Assembly (NCBI GenBank): GCA_052326605.1
Contig: JBKQMB010000029.1
Span: 1 to 64,000, forward strand
Length of the DNA stretch: 64,000 nt
DNA from: Bog-756 sp052326605
Lineage (GTDB): Bacteria; Actinomycetota; Acidimicrobiia; Acidimicrobiales; RAAP-2
Direction of reading: 5' to 3'
In this document: piece by piece, positions 50,218 to 59,841 of the stretch
Layout of the letters: each line of letters starts with the position of its first letter
Numbering within the stretch: the first letter of the stretch is position 1
Made by a program: the position numbers and the translations under genes
The notes under the pieces: model-generated
What the model saw: the letters and a program-made list of their open reading frames with translations, nothing else
The model's database searches: none
Told to the model about the DNA's origin: nothing

Positions 50218-50333
50218 GGTGACGATCCTACGGCAGCGAGGGCGGTTGCGGGCCGGCCGGGCCGACAGGCCTGGGCCACCGCGCCGCCCGGTCGCCGTCG
50301 GGCCGTCGGGCCGTCGGGCCGTCGGGAGGTACC

Positions 50334-50768
50334 GTGGACAACGTGGACAGCAGCCCCGGACCGGACCCGCTCGAGGACGGGGACGTCCACGAGGTCTCCC
50401 CGCAGGACGGGGGCGACCCGGGCGGTGACGTCGGAGGGCCCCACACTTCGGACGGGGCCGAGCCCGGTGACGAGGAGAGCGCCGTCGATTGGGCGCCCCC
50501 CAGGGGCAACGACCCGCTCCGGTTCAACAATTGGATGAAGCGCTCCGCCTCCGGTGCGGTGATGACCGGCATCGCCCTGGGCCTCCAACAAGCACTCGAT
50601 GCACGCAAGGACAAGCCGGCCTTCGTCATGGAGGCGCCTGGCGAACCCGACGACCCCGAAGCCCCGATCGACCTGAGATTCGACCCCGACAACCCGGCGA
50701 ACACCGTCGCCATCATCCGGCACCCGGTGTCGGAGCGTCCCCCCGAACAACCGACGCCGGGGTCGTGA
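50334..50768 (+). CDS. Conserved acidic hypothetical protein
   Basis: 144 residues. The first 55 are acidic and probably disordered; then WAPPRGNDPLRFNNWMKRSA and GAVMTGIALGLQQALDARKD form a compact helical core, followed by another acidic tail (LRFDPDNPANTVAIIRHP). GTG 50334 has GGGAGGT upstream. I recall similar proteins next to actinobacterial core genes, but no function is known. Confidence 0.7.
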   Translation: MDNVDSSPGPDPLEDGDVHEVSPQDGGDPGGDVGGPHTSDGAEPGDEESAVDWAPPRGNDPLRFNNWMKRSASGAVMTGIALGLQQALDARKDKPAFVMEAPGEPDDPEAPIDLRFDPDNPANTVAIIRHPVSERPPEQPTPGS

Positions 50769-50789
50769 CGCCGCCGACCCGCGTGCCGG

Positions 50790-51545
50790 TCAGTCCGCCG
50801 GGGGCGGGCCGACCCCGCTGAGTTTCCGGGGATCGGCCGGGCCTGTACCGCGCCGCATCGACGCCTCGCGTGCGCTGTCGGCGATCATCCGGGCCAGCCC
50901 GTCGGCCAGGAGGACGACGCCCGCGCCGAACGCCAAGCCGGCCAGTGCATCGGTCGGATAGTGCAGACGGAGGGTGATCACCGACACCGAAACCCACAGG
51001 GCGTACGCCGATCCGGCGACCACGGCGATCACCCTCCAACGGGCCGGCGTGGCCAGGATGAAGGCGGTGGCCAGCGCCGCAGCGCCGACCGTCGAGCCCG
51101 ACGGGTAGGACAGCGCTCCCCCGAAGGTCCTGCCGACCACCGGTTTGACCAGCGACTCGGCGAGGAACAGCGCCAAGAGGGGGCCGACTAGGCAGGCCAC
51201 CGCTCGGGGCCGATCCCGTCGAAAGGCGATCCCGGACGCCACGATGGCGCCCACGATGATGATGACCGGATAGCGCAGTGGAGTCGAGGCGCGGAAGAAC
51301 GGACTGTTGGAGGCGCTGATCACATCCAGGAACCACCCGTCGACGCTCCCCGATGCCGGCCGGTAGGCGAAGTAGACGCCACCGGCGGCCATGGCGAGCA
51401 CCAGCAGCGAGCCGACGGCCACTTCGACTGCCGCTTGCCGTCGGCGGTCATGCCCGAGACCGCCCTGCACTGCGTCGGGATCACCGTCGGCCGTCCAGGA
51501 GAGATCCGGCCTCACAGGCTCGTCGGCATCGTCCGCCGCTCTCAC
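50790..51545 (-). CDS. PAP2-like membrane phosphatase with altered active site
   Basis: About 251 residues with six hydrophobic segments in PAP2 order. The three motif positions are present but degenerate: KPVVGRTFGG for motif 1, YPSGST where motif 2 normally has PSGH, and SVITLRLHYPTDALAG for motif 3 with the usual Arg after Ser replaced by Val. The missing histidine suggests lost or changed catalysis. GTG 51545 or GTG 51581 may be the start; neither has a clear ribosome site. Possibly acts on lipid-linked phosphates beside the polysaccharide genes. Confidence 0.75.
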   Translation of the reverse strand: MRAADDADEPVRPDLSWTADGDPDAVQGGLGHDRRRQAAVEVAVGSLLVLAMAAGGVYFAYRPASGSVDGWFLDVISASNSPFFRASTPLRYPVIIIVGAIVASGIAFRRDRPRAVACLVGPLLALFLAESLVKPVVGRTFGGALSYPSGSTVGAAALATAFILATPARWRVIAVVAGSAYALWVSVSVITLRLHYPTDALAGLAFGAGVVLLADGLARMIADSAREASMRRGTGPADPRKLSGVGPPPAD

Positions 51546-51732
51546 CGCCCCAACGCTACCGGCGGACCCACCGGTCCACACCGGAGGCCGCCGTTGCCCG
51601 ATGCGGAACGCTAACGTTGCTCATTCTGCGCGCGTCCGACAGCTCGAAGGAATCCCGACGCCGCCGGCGGTGGAACCCGGGCCCGCGCCTGGGAGCGGCC
51701 GCTGCTGGCGGCGGGCACTGCGGTGGGGCACG

Positions 51733-52782
51733 GTGACCCGGCGACTGGCGCTGGCGAGCCTGTGCAGCAGAGAGCCCATGGGTCAGCAGGTGTTCGAACG
51801 TGAACTGAACCGGCGAGCGCAGGCTGCGTTGGGTCAGGGGTGGACGGTGGACCGGGTCGAGGTCCGGACCCTGAGATCACCGCTGCCGGGGACGGTCCGG
51901 ATTCCTTCGCACCTGTTGATCGATGCGTCACCCGGACTCCGACGAGCGGCAGGGCGGTTCATCTACCGTGGCCACGACGTCGTCCATCGCCTCGATCTGC
52001 GCCTGCCACCGGCACCGCATCCGGAGGTGCTCACCGTGCACGACGTGGTGCCCTGGAGATTCCCCGACGAAGGGAAACCGCCCTCGGATGCAGCGGTGAC
52101 GGCCCGGCGGGCAGCAGTGGTGATCTGCCCGTCGCAGTTCTCGGCCGAGGAGGTCGCATCGCAGTTCGGAGTGGTGGAACCGGTGACGATCCCCAACGGC
52201 GTGGACAGGGCATTCTTCGACGCGACACCACTTGCCGAGGAAGGGCTCACCGCCCTCGGTATCCGGTCGCCGTTCATCCTCCACGCTGGCGGTTGCACGC
52301 TTCGAAAGAACCTCGACGGGCTTGCCGACGCCTGGCCGCTGGTTAGAGCGGCCCGTCCCGACACCACGCTGGTGCTGATGGGGCCGCAGGACGACCGACG
52401 GGACCGGCTGTTCGCCGGCCTCCCCGGGACCGTCGGCACCGGGCGGGTCGACGACCCGACGTTGCCCGCAGTGATGGCCGCCGCCGCCGCCGTGGTCGTG
52501 CCGTCGACCTATGAGGGATTCGGCCTCCCTGCACTCGAGGGACTGGCTGCCGGTGTGCCGGTGGTGGCGGCGCGGCGGAGCTCGCTCCCAGAGGTCTGCG
52601 CCGACGCGGCCTGCTTGGTCGAGCCCGATGGGCCCGGCCTAGCGGAGGGGCTGGTGGCCGCTCTCGACCGTGGGCCGGACGTCGCCACAAAGATCGAGCG
52701 TGGGCGCGTGCGGGCAAGAGCATTCACTTGGGAGGCTTGTGTGGATGCCCACGCGAGGCTGTGGCGCTCATGCTCGCAGTAA
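51733..52782 (+). CDS. Glycosyltransferase family 4
   Basis: 349 residues, GT-B fold. EVLTVHDVVPWRFPDEG and VICPSQFSAEEVASQF in the acceptor domain, TIPNGVDRAFF linker, and a donor-sugar domain with ILHAGGCTLRKNLDGLADAW, VVPSTYEGFGLPALEGLAAG (the Glu-x7-Glu motif) and VVAARRSSLPEV. GTG 51733 is the probable start; frames upstream are non-coding and the site is weak. Transfers a sugar from a nucleotide donor; which sugar is not readable. Part of the surface polysaccharide island. Confidence 0.9.
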   Translation: MTRRLALASLCSREPMGQQVFERELNRRAQAALGQGWTVDRVEVRTLRSPLPGTVRIPSHLLIDASPGLRRAAGRFIYRGHDVVHRLDLRLPPAPHPEVLTVHDVVPWRFPDEGKPPSDAAVTARRAAVVICPSQFSAEEVASQFGVVEPVTIPNGVDRAFFDATPLAEEGLTALGIRSPFILHAGGCTLRKNLDGLADAWPLVRAARPDTTLVLMGPQDDRRDRLFAGLPGTVGTGRVDDPTLPAVMAAAAAVVVPSTYEGFGLPALEGLAAGVPVVAARRSSLPEVCADAACLVEPDGPGLAEGLVAALDRGPDVATKIERGRVRARAFTWEACVDAHARLWRSCSQ

Positions 52783-52886
52783 TCCCGGTACCGGTCGGCC
52801 CGGTGCAAATAGGCTAATTCTCCCGCCACCGGCTTCGCTCCGTGCCTCGCTCCACGGCGAACTCCGGTGTCCGGCCACAGACACCA

Positions 52887-54059
52887 TCACCACCGGAGAG
52901 AACCACCTTCCCGACGGTGGGACCGATCGGCCAGCGCGGTGCGACATCTCTTCCAGAACACGTAGGCGATGTACCGCGCTCCGAATTTGTGCAGAAAGGG
53001 CCATGCCCACCGCGCAATGCGAAAGGGAGCGAGCGAACGAGGACCCCTTGCTGCCACGTCGTCCCACCCGGCGGGAAAGACCCACAGCGGGTGGGTGGCC
53101 GCTGCTGGATCCGGAGCGTCCGCCCGTGGCTGGTGAAGGAGCCATCGGGCGTAGGGCTCGACGAAGTCGACTCCGATGGGTTGGAACGCGGCGAAGGACC
53201 CCCACACGCGCGGGTTCACGTCGTGGACCCAGTCGATGCCATCTGAGTCCCGGATCATGTCGACATTGAACAGGCCCACCAGCCCTAGCGCTGCAGCAAC
53301 CTGGTGGCCGGTCTCGACCACCTGCGGGTCATCGAGATAGCTCACTTCGGTGGCCGCCCCGAGGTGGGTGACGGGGTCCATCGTTGCGTAGGCAGCGGAG
53401 CGCTCGATGCCCAGTTCGGTCGCCAAGGCACCGAAGCGCAGCGGTCGGCCGGCCACAAACTTCTCATAGCACCAATTTTCCAGGGGGGCCGAGTTCCCCA
53501 CCAGGTTCTCCAGCTCATCTTCGGTCTGGACGATCTGCACACCCTGGCCTCCGCTGCCCATGACAGGCTTGACCACCAGCGGAAGTCCGAGGCGGAGCAC
53601 TGCCTCGCTCGGGGTGACGGTTGCCATCGATATGGCCTCGGGCACCTGGATTCCTGCGACGCGGAGGCGTGCTGCCGTCGTCGACTTGTTCGCGTACTTC
53701 GAACGCTCGCCCCAACTGTTGCCATCATGCGTTGCGCCGTCGTCACCGAGGCCGGCGCGCGTCTGGTGGGCGAGGGACTCCACGGTGTGGACATCGATGA
53801 TGTCCTCATCGCTAAGGATAGAGGCCAGGTTGCACAACTCGGAGACCGACGAGAGGACCACTGTCCGGTCCCAGCAGAGGGCCGAACCGACCCTTCCGGT
53901 CGGGGCCGTGGTGACCCGTATAGCTCGGAGCCCGGCGCGCCGGAGCCCGGCGGCAAGCTGGAAGAAGCTGTCCAAGTCCCAGTCGTCCACGAAGAGCACC
54001 GCCGGCACGGCACCTGCACGCCGGACCCTTCCATACCAGTCAATGGCCGAAGCCATCAC
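52887..54059 (-). CDS. ATP-grasp domain protein
   Basis: 390 residues. The centre shows ATP-grasp elements: a DKxx-type helix start (SKYANKSTTAARLRVAGIQV), LPLVVKPVMGSGGQGVQIVQ (Lys and Gly-rich loop), EKFVAGRPLRFGALA and the metal ligands in LFNVDMIRDSD ... VHDVNPRVWGSFAAF (Asn-Pro-Arg). ATP-grasp enzymes join a carboxylate to an amine or thiol via acyl-phosphate. GTG 54059 or ATG 54056 starts it. The acceptor is unknown; the setting suggests modification of a surface sugar or a peptide. Confidence 0.85.
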   Translation of the reverse strand: MMASAIDWYGRVRRAGAVPAVLFVDDWDLDSFFQLAAGLRRAGLRAIRVTTAPTGRVGSALCWDRTVVLSSVSELCNLASILSDEDIIDVHTVESLAHQTRAGLGDDGATHDGNSWGERSKYANKSTTAARLRVAGIQVPEAISMATVTPSEAVLRLGLPLVVKPVMGSGGQGVQIVQTEDELENLVGNSAPLENWCYEKFVAGRPLRFGALATELGIERSAAYATMDPVTHLGAATEVSYLDDPQVVETGHQVAAALGLVGLFNVDMIRDSDGIDWVHDVNPRVWGSFAAFQPIGVDFVEPYARWLLHQPRADAPDPAAATHPLWVFPAGWDDVAARGPRSLAPFRIARWAWPFLHKFGARYIAYVFWKRCRTALADRSHRREGGSLRW

Positions 54060-54494
54060 TTGCAGCCTGCCAATCGCATTCCTCGCTCGAAAGCCATTTC
54101 GGCCATGCCAGGCTCCCCGGAGGCCGCCGTCAACCGTGTGCGTCGCCTATTGCGGAGCGAAGCCTAACCCGCAGCCAACTGATCGCGCATCAAGCAGTGT
54201 TGGCACGCTGACTGCAGAGGAGCGGCCATTACGTGAACGACTGGCAATCTCACGGCCACCAGTTGGTGCGCGTCCGGTGCAGAGCATAAGCCCGTCAATG
54301 TCGCCCAGAGGCAAGCAGTGCCCGAACCTCGACACTCCTGGCCCCACCTGTTCTACTGTCATCGGTGCCACGTGGCCATCGAGGGATCACCGATCAACCG
54401 CGTAGACGACTGGGCGGATCACCGCAATTGGGAGATCCTTACCCGAAAGGTCACCTCTCGATGGCGACGACTCCCGCGGTGGGCCGCCGGATGG
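54060..54494. other. Intergenic stretch, nothing assigned
   Basis: 435 bp between two minus-strand genes. No frame has natural composition with a start site; GC is lower than in flanking genes. It should carry the ATP-grasp gene promoter. Confidence 0.5.
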
Positions 54495-55313
54495 TCAGAT
54501 CACGTCGGCGAATCCGCGCTCCATCTGCTCGAAGATGAACGCGCCCCCGAGGAAGACCGCCACCGGCACGATGATGGAGAGAACGATCTGCCAAGCGGGC
54601 GGGGCGGGTTGGTGGAGGAACGACCACCGGAACTCCGAGAGCAGCCAGGTCAGCGGGTTGATGTCATAGATGACCTTGTACTTGGCCGGCACCACAGCGA
54701 CCGAATAGGCGACCGGGCTGGCGTAGAGCAGGAACTGCAGCAGGAATGGCACGACGTAGGCAATGTCGCGGTAGCGGACCTGCAGGGCCGCGGCCGCCAG
54801 CCCGAGGCCGCTGGCCAACAGGATGACCATGGCCGTCCAGATCGGGCTGAGGACCACTGCGATCCCCGGATTGATCCCGTAGATGATCAGGAGGACGACC
54901 AGGAAGCCCAGGGAGACGGCGAAGTCCACAATGGTCGAGTACGCAGTGGCCAACGGCACCAGCATCCGGGGGAAGAACACCTTCGACACCAGGTCGCGAT
55001 TGGAGACGAGCGAGATCGAGGCACGGGTGATGATGCCGTTGAAGAGGTTCCACGCCAACAGTGCGGCGAAGACGAAGGGCAGGTAGGGCACTCCCCCACT
55101 CGGAAGGTGGGCGACCCGATTGAACACCAGGGTGAAGATCAACGCGGTCAGCAGCGGCTGCAGGATGACCCAGACCACGCCGAGCAGGGTCTGGCGATAG
55201 CGGAGGGTGACGTCCCGGGCACCGAACCGGTAGAGGACCTCTCGTGCCTCCCACAGCTGGCTGATGCTGGGTAGCGAGAACCTTCCCGGCGGGGTGATGA
55301 TGATGTTGGCCAT
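54495..55313 (-). CDS. ABC-2 permease for polysaccharide export (Wzm-like)
   Basis: 272 residues, six membrane helices. The front (LWEAREVLYRFGARDVTLRY, RQTLLGVVWVILQPLLTALI) and NRDLVSKVFFPRMLVPLATA are the hallmark of O-antigen/teichoic-acid export permeases (Wzm, TagG). It lies 6 bp downstream of its ATPase, so both make one exporter for a lipid-linked glycan. Confidence 0.94.
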   Translation of the reverse strand: MANIIITPPGRFSLPSISQLWEAREVLYRFGARDVTLRYRQTLLGVVWVILQPLLTALIFTLVFNRVAHLPSGGVPYLPFVFAALLAWNLFNGIITRASISLVSNRDLVSKVFFPRMLVPLATAYSTIVDFAVSLGFLVVLLIIYGINPGIAVVLSPIWTAMVILLASGLGLAAAALQVRYRDIAYVVPFLLQFLLYASPVAYSVAVVPAKYKVIYDINPLTWLLSEFRWSFLHQPAPPAWQIVLSIIVPVAVFLGGAFIFEQMERGFADVI

Positions 55314-55319
55314 GGGTCC

Positions 55320-56540
55320 TCAGGTCTGCGAGTAGTCGAAGTCGGGGAACACGACGCCGCGGTCCGTGCCGTCCGGTGTGGTCGGATGTGGGTAGGGGCT
55401 GACCGCCAGCACCTGGAAGCGGCAAGCCTGCTCCCAGATATCGAGGGGCCGCCCGCCCGCGTGGATGAAGAGGTCGACCGTGTACGCCCCTGGCTTCAGC
55501 CACGGGGTCCTCAGGGAGAGCCTCGCCTGGGCGTCGGTGGAGGGATCTAGCCAGAAATCCACCACCCGTGAGTCGCACTGGGCGATCAGCATGCCATCCT
55601 CGTTGTTCACGAAGCAGGAGACGTGATACCGGTTCCCGAAGCCCGGGTTGGCGCCGACGGTGAACTCCACCACCACGTCGTGTCCGGGCTTGGTGATGTC
55701 GTCGGCCACCGCGGTCTCGGTGAACCTGAGCTCACCGGTTCCCGGCCGGAGGGCCGCGTCCTTCAGCATCGGGGCGGCGCGGGTGAAGCTCCGCTTGTAC
55801 TCCTCCATGGCCTCTTCGACCGTGCCGTGGAGCACCAGGCGGCCCTGGTCGAGATACAGGGCGGTGTTGCACAGGTCGGACACCGTCTGGAGCTGGTGGC
55901 TGACCAGCAGCACGGTGCGCCCGTCGCGGGCCACCTCGCGCATCTTGCGCAGGCATTTGGCCTGGAAGTCCGAGTCCCCGACGGCGAGGACCTCGTCCAC
56001 CAGCAGGATCTCACTGTCCAGGTGTGCGGCTACCGCGAAGGCCAGGCGGATGTACATCCCGGTGGAGTATCGCTTCACCTGGGTGTCGAGGAACCTCTCG
56101 GTGCCGGCGAAGTCCACGATGGCATCGAAGCGCTCGCGGATCTCCTTGCGGCGCATTCCCAGCAGGGTCCCGTTCAGATACACGTTCTCCCGCCCGGTGA
56201 GCTCCGGGTGGAACCCGGTGCCCACCTCGAGCAGGCTGCCCACCCGACCGCCGAGCTCGATGCGGCCCTTGGTCGGCGCTGTGATCCGGTTGATGACCTT
56301 GAGCAACGTGCTCTTGCCGGCGCCGTTCCGGCCGATGATGCCGACCACCGCACCCCAGGGCACATCGAAGCTCACGTTGTGGATGGCGTCGAAGTGCTCG
56401 ACCTTCTTCGCCTTGCCGAGCCTCAGTTTCTTGAGGACGGCCTCGGCTGCATAGGTGTCCCGATCCTCGCGTCGGAGGATCCGGTACGTCTTCGAAAGGT
56501 TGGAGACAGAGATCGATGGGCCCTCGGACATCATCGCCAC
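55320..56540 (-). CDS. Polysaccharide ABC transporter ATPase with C-terminal glycan-binding domain (Wzt-like)
   Basis: 406 residues. Walker A GRNGAGKST at 70-78, YSTGMYIRLAFAVAAHLDS signature, Walker B ILLVDEVLAVGD. After about residue 255 comes a beta-sandwich (LRFTETAVADDITKPGHDVV, YHVSCFVNNEDGMLIAQCDS) like the Wzt C-terminal domain that recognises the glycan's non-reducing end. ATG 56540 or the third codon may start it. Together with the permease it forms the export system of this island. Confidence 0.94.
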   Translation of the reverse strand: MAMMSEGPSISVSNLSKTYRILRREDRDTYAAEAVLKKLRLGKAKKVEHFDAIHNVSFDVPWGAVVGIIGRNGAGKSTLLKVINRITAPTKGRIELGGRVGSLLEVGTGFHPELTGRENVYLNGTLLGMRRKEIRERFDAIVDFAGTERFLDTQVKRYSTGMYIRLAFAVAAHLDSEILLVDEVLAVGDSDFQAKCLRKMREVARDGRTVLLVSHQLQTVSDLCNTALYLDQGRLVLHGTVEEAMEEYKRSFTRAAPMLKDAALRPGTGELRFTETAVADDITKPGHDVVVEFTVGANPGFGNRYHVSCFVNNEDGMLIAQCDSRVVDFWLDPSTDAQARLSLRTPWLKPGAYTVDLFIHAGGRPLDIWEQACRFQVLAVSPYPHPTTPDGTDRGVVFPDFDYSQT

Positions 56541-56611
56541 GTTAGACGCCTACCGTGCGGGCTCAGCAGCACTGGCACCGGTGGAGTCCGGCCGTCTCCG
56601 GGACAGTCCAG

Positions 56612-57458
56612 TCAGTCCTCGAGGCGCATTGATCCCACAACCCGCCAGCCTCTTTGTCGCGTCATGAGCCTGCGGGCATGCCAGGCAGCTCCGACGAGCG
56701 CACCCCCAGCTGACCGGCGGTTGAACGCAAGGAGCCGATACGTCGGCTCACGCACCATGCCCCACCGTTGGTGCCAACTCCGCCAGACCGTACAGTCGAT
56801 CCGGTCGACAGAGGAGTCTTCGCAACACTCCTCGACCAGGTTGGCCATGAGGACATTTCCGGGCGACAGATGAGCGAGTTGCTCGTCGTATGCCACCTTG
56901 ATGAGGACGAGTAAGCCTCCCACCGTCACACAGATCTGAGAGGCTGCGAGCCGCTCCCCGACGAAGAGCGAGCGAACTTGTGCGGTACCCGTGCGACCGA
57001 GAAAGGCCCCGAACAGATCGCACCACGCGGGTCGCACCGACCCGGCGGTCCCGGAGATCCAAGACGTCCCATGCGCCTGTGACACCCAGCAGCTTATCGA
57101 GGGCGACGGTAGGTCGGACGTCGTGCTTGGCATCGAGCACGCAGTCCGAGAACGGGTACATCATGTCGCCGACGCGGACATCCGAAAGTACCCTGGTCCC
57201 GATTCCGGCTCGCTTCAGCCGGGAGCGCCGCAGGACCGACACCGCCGCCGGCCGGCCGGACTCGGTCACTACGCCCCAAGCCAGATCACCCTCGAGCTGC
57301 GTGGCCGCAAGATCCATCCATTCGGGGGACTGGAAGAAGTACTGCGCGCTTCCCCCGAGCTGCTGCCATGCCCAGCGGACGCTCTCGAATCCGTCTATTC
57401 CAGACCGGTCGAGCTCGGGGCTGACCGGGCCCCGCCCCACTCCGTCATCGCTCATCAC
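56612..57458 (-). pseudogene. GNAT/FemAB-like acetyltransferase, broken
   Basis: The first 135 residues (from ATG 57458) are a normal start of an Acetyltransf_6 (BcsL/CelD-like) protein: FFQSPEWMDLAATQ, MYPFSDCVLDAKHDV and GAWDVLDLRD. After about 57050 this frame becomes nonsense, while a second frame gives the proper C-terminal GNAT part (RSLFVGERLAASQICVTVGG, KVAYDEQLAHLSPGNVL). About 100 residues that normally link them are missing, so an internal deletion shifted the frame. Such enzymes often acylate surface glycans, fitting the island. Confidence 0.7.
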
Positions 57459-57568
57459 GCCATGCTATGAAGTGCGTTCCGGGCACCGCCCGCGACCCGG
57501 ATCATTCTTCTGCCGACCGATCCCGCCCCTGATGCGCTGCAATGAGCCGTGGATCCGGGGTCAGGGGC

Positions 57569-59356
57569 TCAGTCGTCGAGGCGCAATGCAGAGACGAAGG
57601 CCTCCTGGGGCACTTCCACACGACCGATGTTCTTCATCTTCTTCTTGCCCTCTTTCTGCTTCTCGAGGAGCTTCCGCTTGCGGGTGATGTCACCGCCGTA
57701 ACACTTCGCCAGGACATCCTTCCGCCGCGCCTTGACCGTCTCGCGTGCGAGGACCCGGCCTCCGATCGCCGCCTGGATGGGCACGTCGAACATCTGGCGG
57801 GGAATCAGCTCGCGCAGCTTTTCGGTCATTCGCCGCCCGTAGAAGTCGGCCTGCGATCGGTGGACGATGGTGGAGAACGCATCCACCGGGGTGTGGTTGA
57901 TGAGAAGGTCGACCTTGACCAGGTCCGAGGTGGTGTACCCCTCGGGCTCGTAGTCGAGGCTGGCATACCCTTTGGTCCGGCTCTTCAGTTGGTCGAAGAA
58001 GTTCACCACGACCTCCGCCAGGGGGATGGAGTAGACGAACTCGACCCGTTCGGGAGAGAGGTACTCCATCTTGGTCATCTCGGCCCGCCGGCCCTGGCAC
58101 AGGTCAATCACCGTGCCGGTGTACTCGGCAGGGGTCAGGATGGTGGCTTTCAGGATCGGCTCGTCGACGTGGTCGAGATGGGTCGGTTCGGGAAGCTCGC
58201 TCGGGTTGTCCACGTCGACCTGCGTGCCGTCGTTCAAGAACGCCCGGTAGGCCACCGAGGGGGCGGTGGCGATCAGGAACAGGTCGAACTCGCGCTCGAG
58301 GCGTTCCCGGACGATCTCCATGTGCAGCAGCCCGAGGAACCCGCACCGGAACCCGAAACCCAGTGCCCGCGACGATTCGGGCTCGTAGGTGAAGCTGGCA
58401 TCGTTCAGGCGCAGCTTCTCGAGGGCATCGCGCAGGTCGGGCAGCTCGTCGCCGTCGATGGGGAAGAGGCCGCAGAACACCATCGGCTTGGGATCTCGAT
58501 AGCCGGCCAGGGCGGTCGAGGCCGGGTGGCTGGCCGTGGTGACCGTCTCGCCGGAGCGAGCGCCCCCCACGTTCTTGATCCCGGCGATGAGATAGCCCAC
58601 CTCCCCGGGGCCGAGCTCGTCCACCGGCACCGTCACCGGGGTGCGGATGCCGATCTCTTCGATCTCGTGATTGCTCCCCGCTTGCATGAAGCGGAGCTTG
58701 TCCGTGCCCACCAGGGTCCCGTCCATCACACGGATGGAGCTCACCACCCCCCGGTACTGGTCGTATGCCGAATCGAAGATCAATGCCCGCAGCGGCGCAT
58801 CCGGATCGCCGGTCGGTGCGGGGATCCGCTCGACGATGGCGTCGAGGAGTTCGGGCACGCCCTCCCCTGTCTTCGCCGAGATGTGGAGGATCCCCGAGGC
58901 GGCCAGGCCGAGCACCAGCTCGATCTCGGCTGCGCACCGCTCCGGATCGGCGGCGGGCAGGTCGATCTTGTTGAGGACGGCGACGATCTCGAGGTCGTGC
59001 TCGAGCGCCTGATAGCAGTTGGCCAACGTCTGGGCCTGGATGCCCTGGGACGCGTCGACCAGGAGGACCGCCCCCTCGCAGGCGGCCAGGGACCGGCTCA
59101 CCTCGTACCCGAAATCGACGTGGCCCGGCGTGTCGATGAGGTGGAGGGTGTAATCCCTCCAGGGCACCCGCACGTTCTGTGCCTTGATGGTGATCCCCCG
59201 CTCACGCTCGATGTCCATCGAGTCGAGATACTGCTCGCGCATGAGCCGGGGATCGACCGCCCCGGTCAGCTCGAGGATCCGGTCCGACAGAGTCGACTTG
59301 CCGTGGTCGACATGGCTGATGATCGAGAAGTTGCGGATGCGGTCGACGGGAAGCAC
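57569..59356 (-). CDS. lepA: Elongation factor 4 (LepA)
   Basis: 595 residues, complete. G1 SHVDHGKST (14-22), RERGITIKAQNVRV, LIDTPGHVDFGYEVSRSLAA, VLNKIDLPAADPE; C-terminal LepA-specific region KMKNIGRVEVPQEAF. Back-translocates or remodels stalled ribosomes. GTG 59356 gives the standard start LPVDRIRNFSIISHVDHG; no ribosome site is seen upstream, so the message may be leaderless. Confidence 0.97.
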   Translation of the reverse strand: MLPVDRIRNFSIISHVDHGKSTLSDRILELTGAVDPRLMREQYLDSMDIERERGITIKAQNVRVPWRDYTLHLIDTPGHVDFGYEVSRSLAACEGAVLLVDASQGIQAQTLANCYQALEHDLEIVAVLNKIDLPAADPERCAAEIELVLGLAASGILHISAKTGEGVPELLDAIVERIPAPTGDPDAPLRALIFDSAYDQYRGVVSSIRVMDGTLVGTDKLRFMQAGSNHEIEEIGIRTPVTVPVDELGPGEVGYLIAGIKNVGGARSGETVTTASHPASTALAGYRDPKPMVFCGLFPIDGDELPDLRDALEKLRLNDASFTYEPESSRALGFGFRCGFLGLLHMEIVRERLEREFDLFLIATAPSVAYRAFLNDGTQVDVDNPSELPEPTHLDHVDEPILKATILTPAEYTGTVIDLCQGRRAEMTKMEYLSPERVEFVYSIPLAEVVVNFFDQLKSRTKGYASLDYEPEGYTTSDLVKVDLLINHTPVDAFSTIVHRSQADFYGRRMTEKLRELIPRQMFDVPIQAAIGGRVLARETVKARRKDVLAKCYGGDITRKRKLLEKQKEGKKKMKNIGRVEVPQEAFVSALRLDD

Positions 59357-59441
59357 GGAGGGACCAGCGTACCTAAGGTGGGGGCATGGGCATCCGGCGG
59401 TCGGGAACAGCGAGGCTGGTTCGATCGGTTCGCGGCCGGGT

Positions 59442-59645
59442 GTGGGTCCGTTGATCGCCGTCACCGTGGTCGGCGTACTGGTGGCCGTGGTGGTGGCCAT
59501 CATCGTGGTCACCATCGCCTTCTGGATCGTGATGGCCCTCCTCATCAAGCGGGGCCGCCGGAAGCGGGCGGAGCGGTTGGCTGCCAACCCCGGTGCCTAT
59601 CGCCCCGTCGATCCCGGCCAGGACTGGCACGGGACCCAATCCTGA
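59442..59645 (+). CDS. Small membrane protein (about 67 aa)
   Basis: GTG 59442 opens a frame with one long hydrophobic helix (LIAVTVVGVLVAVVVAIIVV, TIAFWIVMALLI) followed by a basic stretch KRGRRKRAERLAANPGAYRP and a short polar tail. TTG 59451 is a possible later start. It is divergent from lepA. Small single-span proteins of this design are common in actinobacteria; no function is known. Confidence 0.55.
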   Translation: MGPLIAVTVVGVLVAVVVAIIVVTIAFWIVMALLIKRGRRKRAERLAANPGAYRPVDPGQDWHGTQS

Positions 59646-59698
59646 GCGCGGTCCGGGGCGCACCAGGGCGGCACCGACGGGCCCACCGGCCTGACCGT

Positions 59699-59728
59699 TG
59701 GGAACAGGGACGGATGGGCTGCTATCCT
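59699..59728 (+). promoter_or_regulatory. Probable rpsT promoter
   Basis: TTGGGA (about 59699-59704) and TATCCT (about 59723-59728) are spaced 18 bp apart, a good match to a vegetative sigma-70 promoter. It leaves an untranslated leader of roughly 105 nt before rpsT that contains GATCTCCGG twice. Confidence 0.45.
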
Positions 59729-59841
59729 CGTGGATCTCCGGAGAAGGCCTGTGGCCAGGCTGCCGGGGCAAGATCTCCGGCGTGGCGGTGGCAGCTGCAC
59801 GGCCCACCGAGCCGACAACCCGACGACGATGAGGACCAGTA

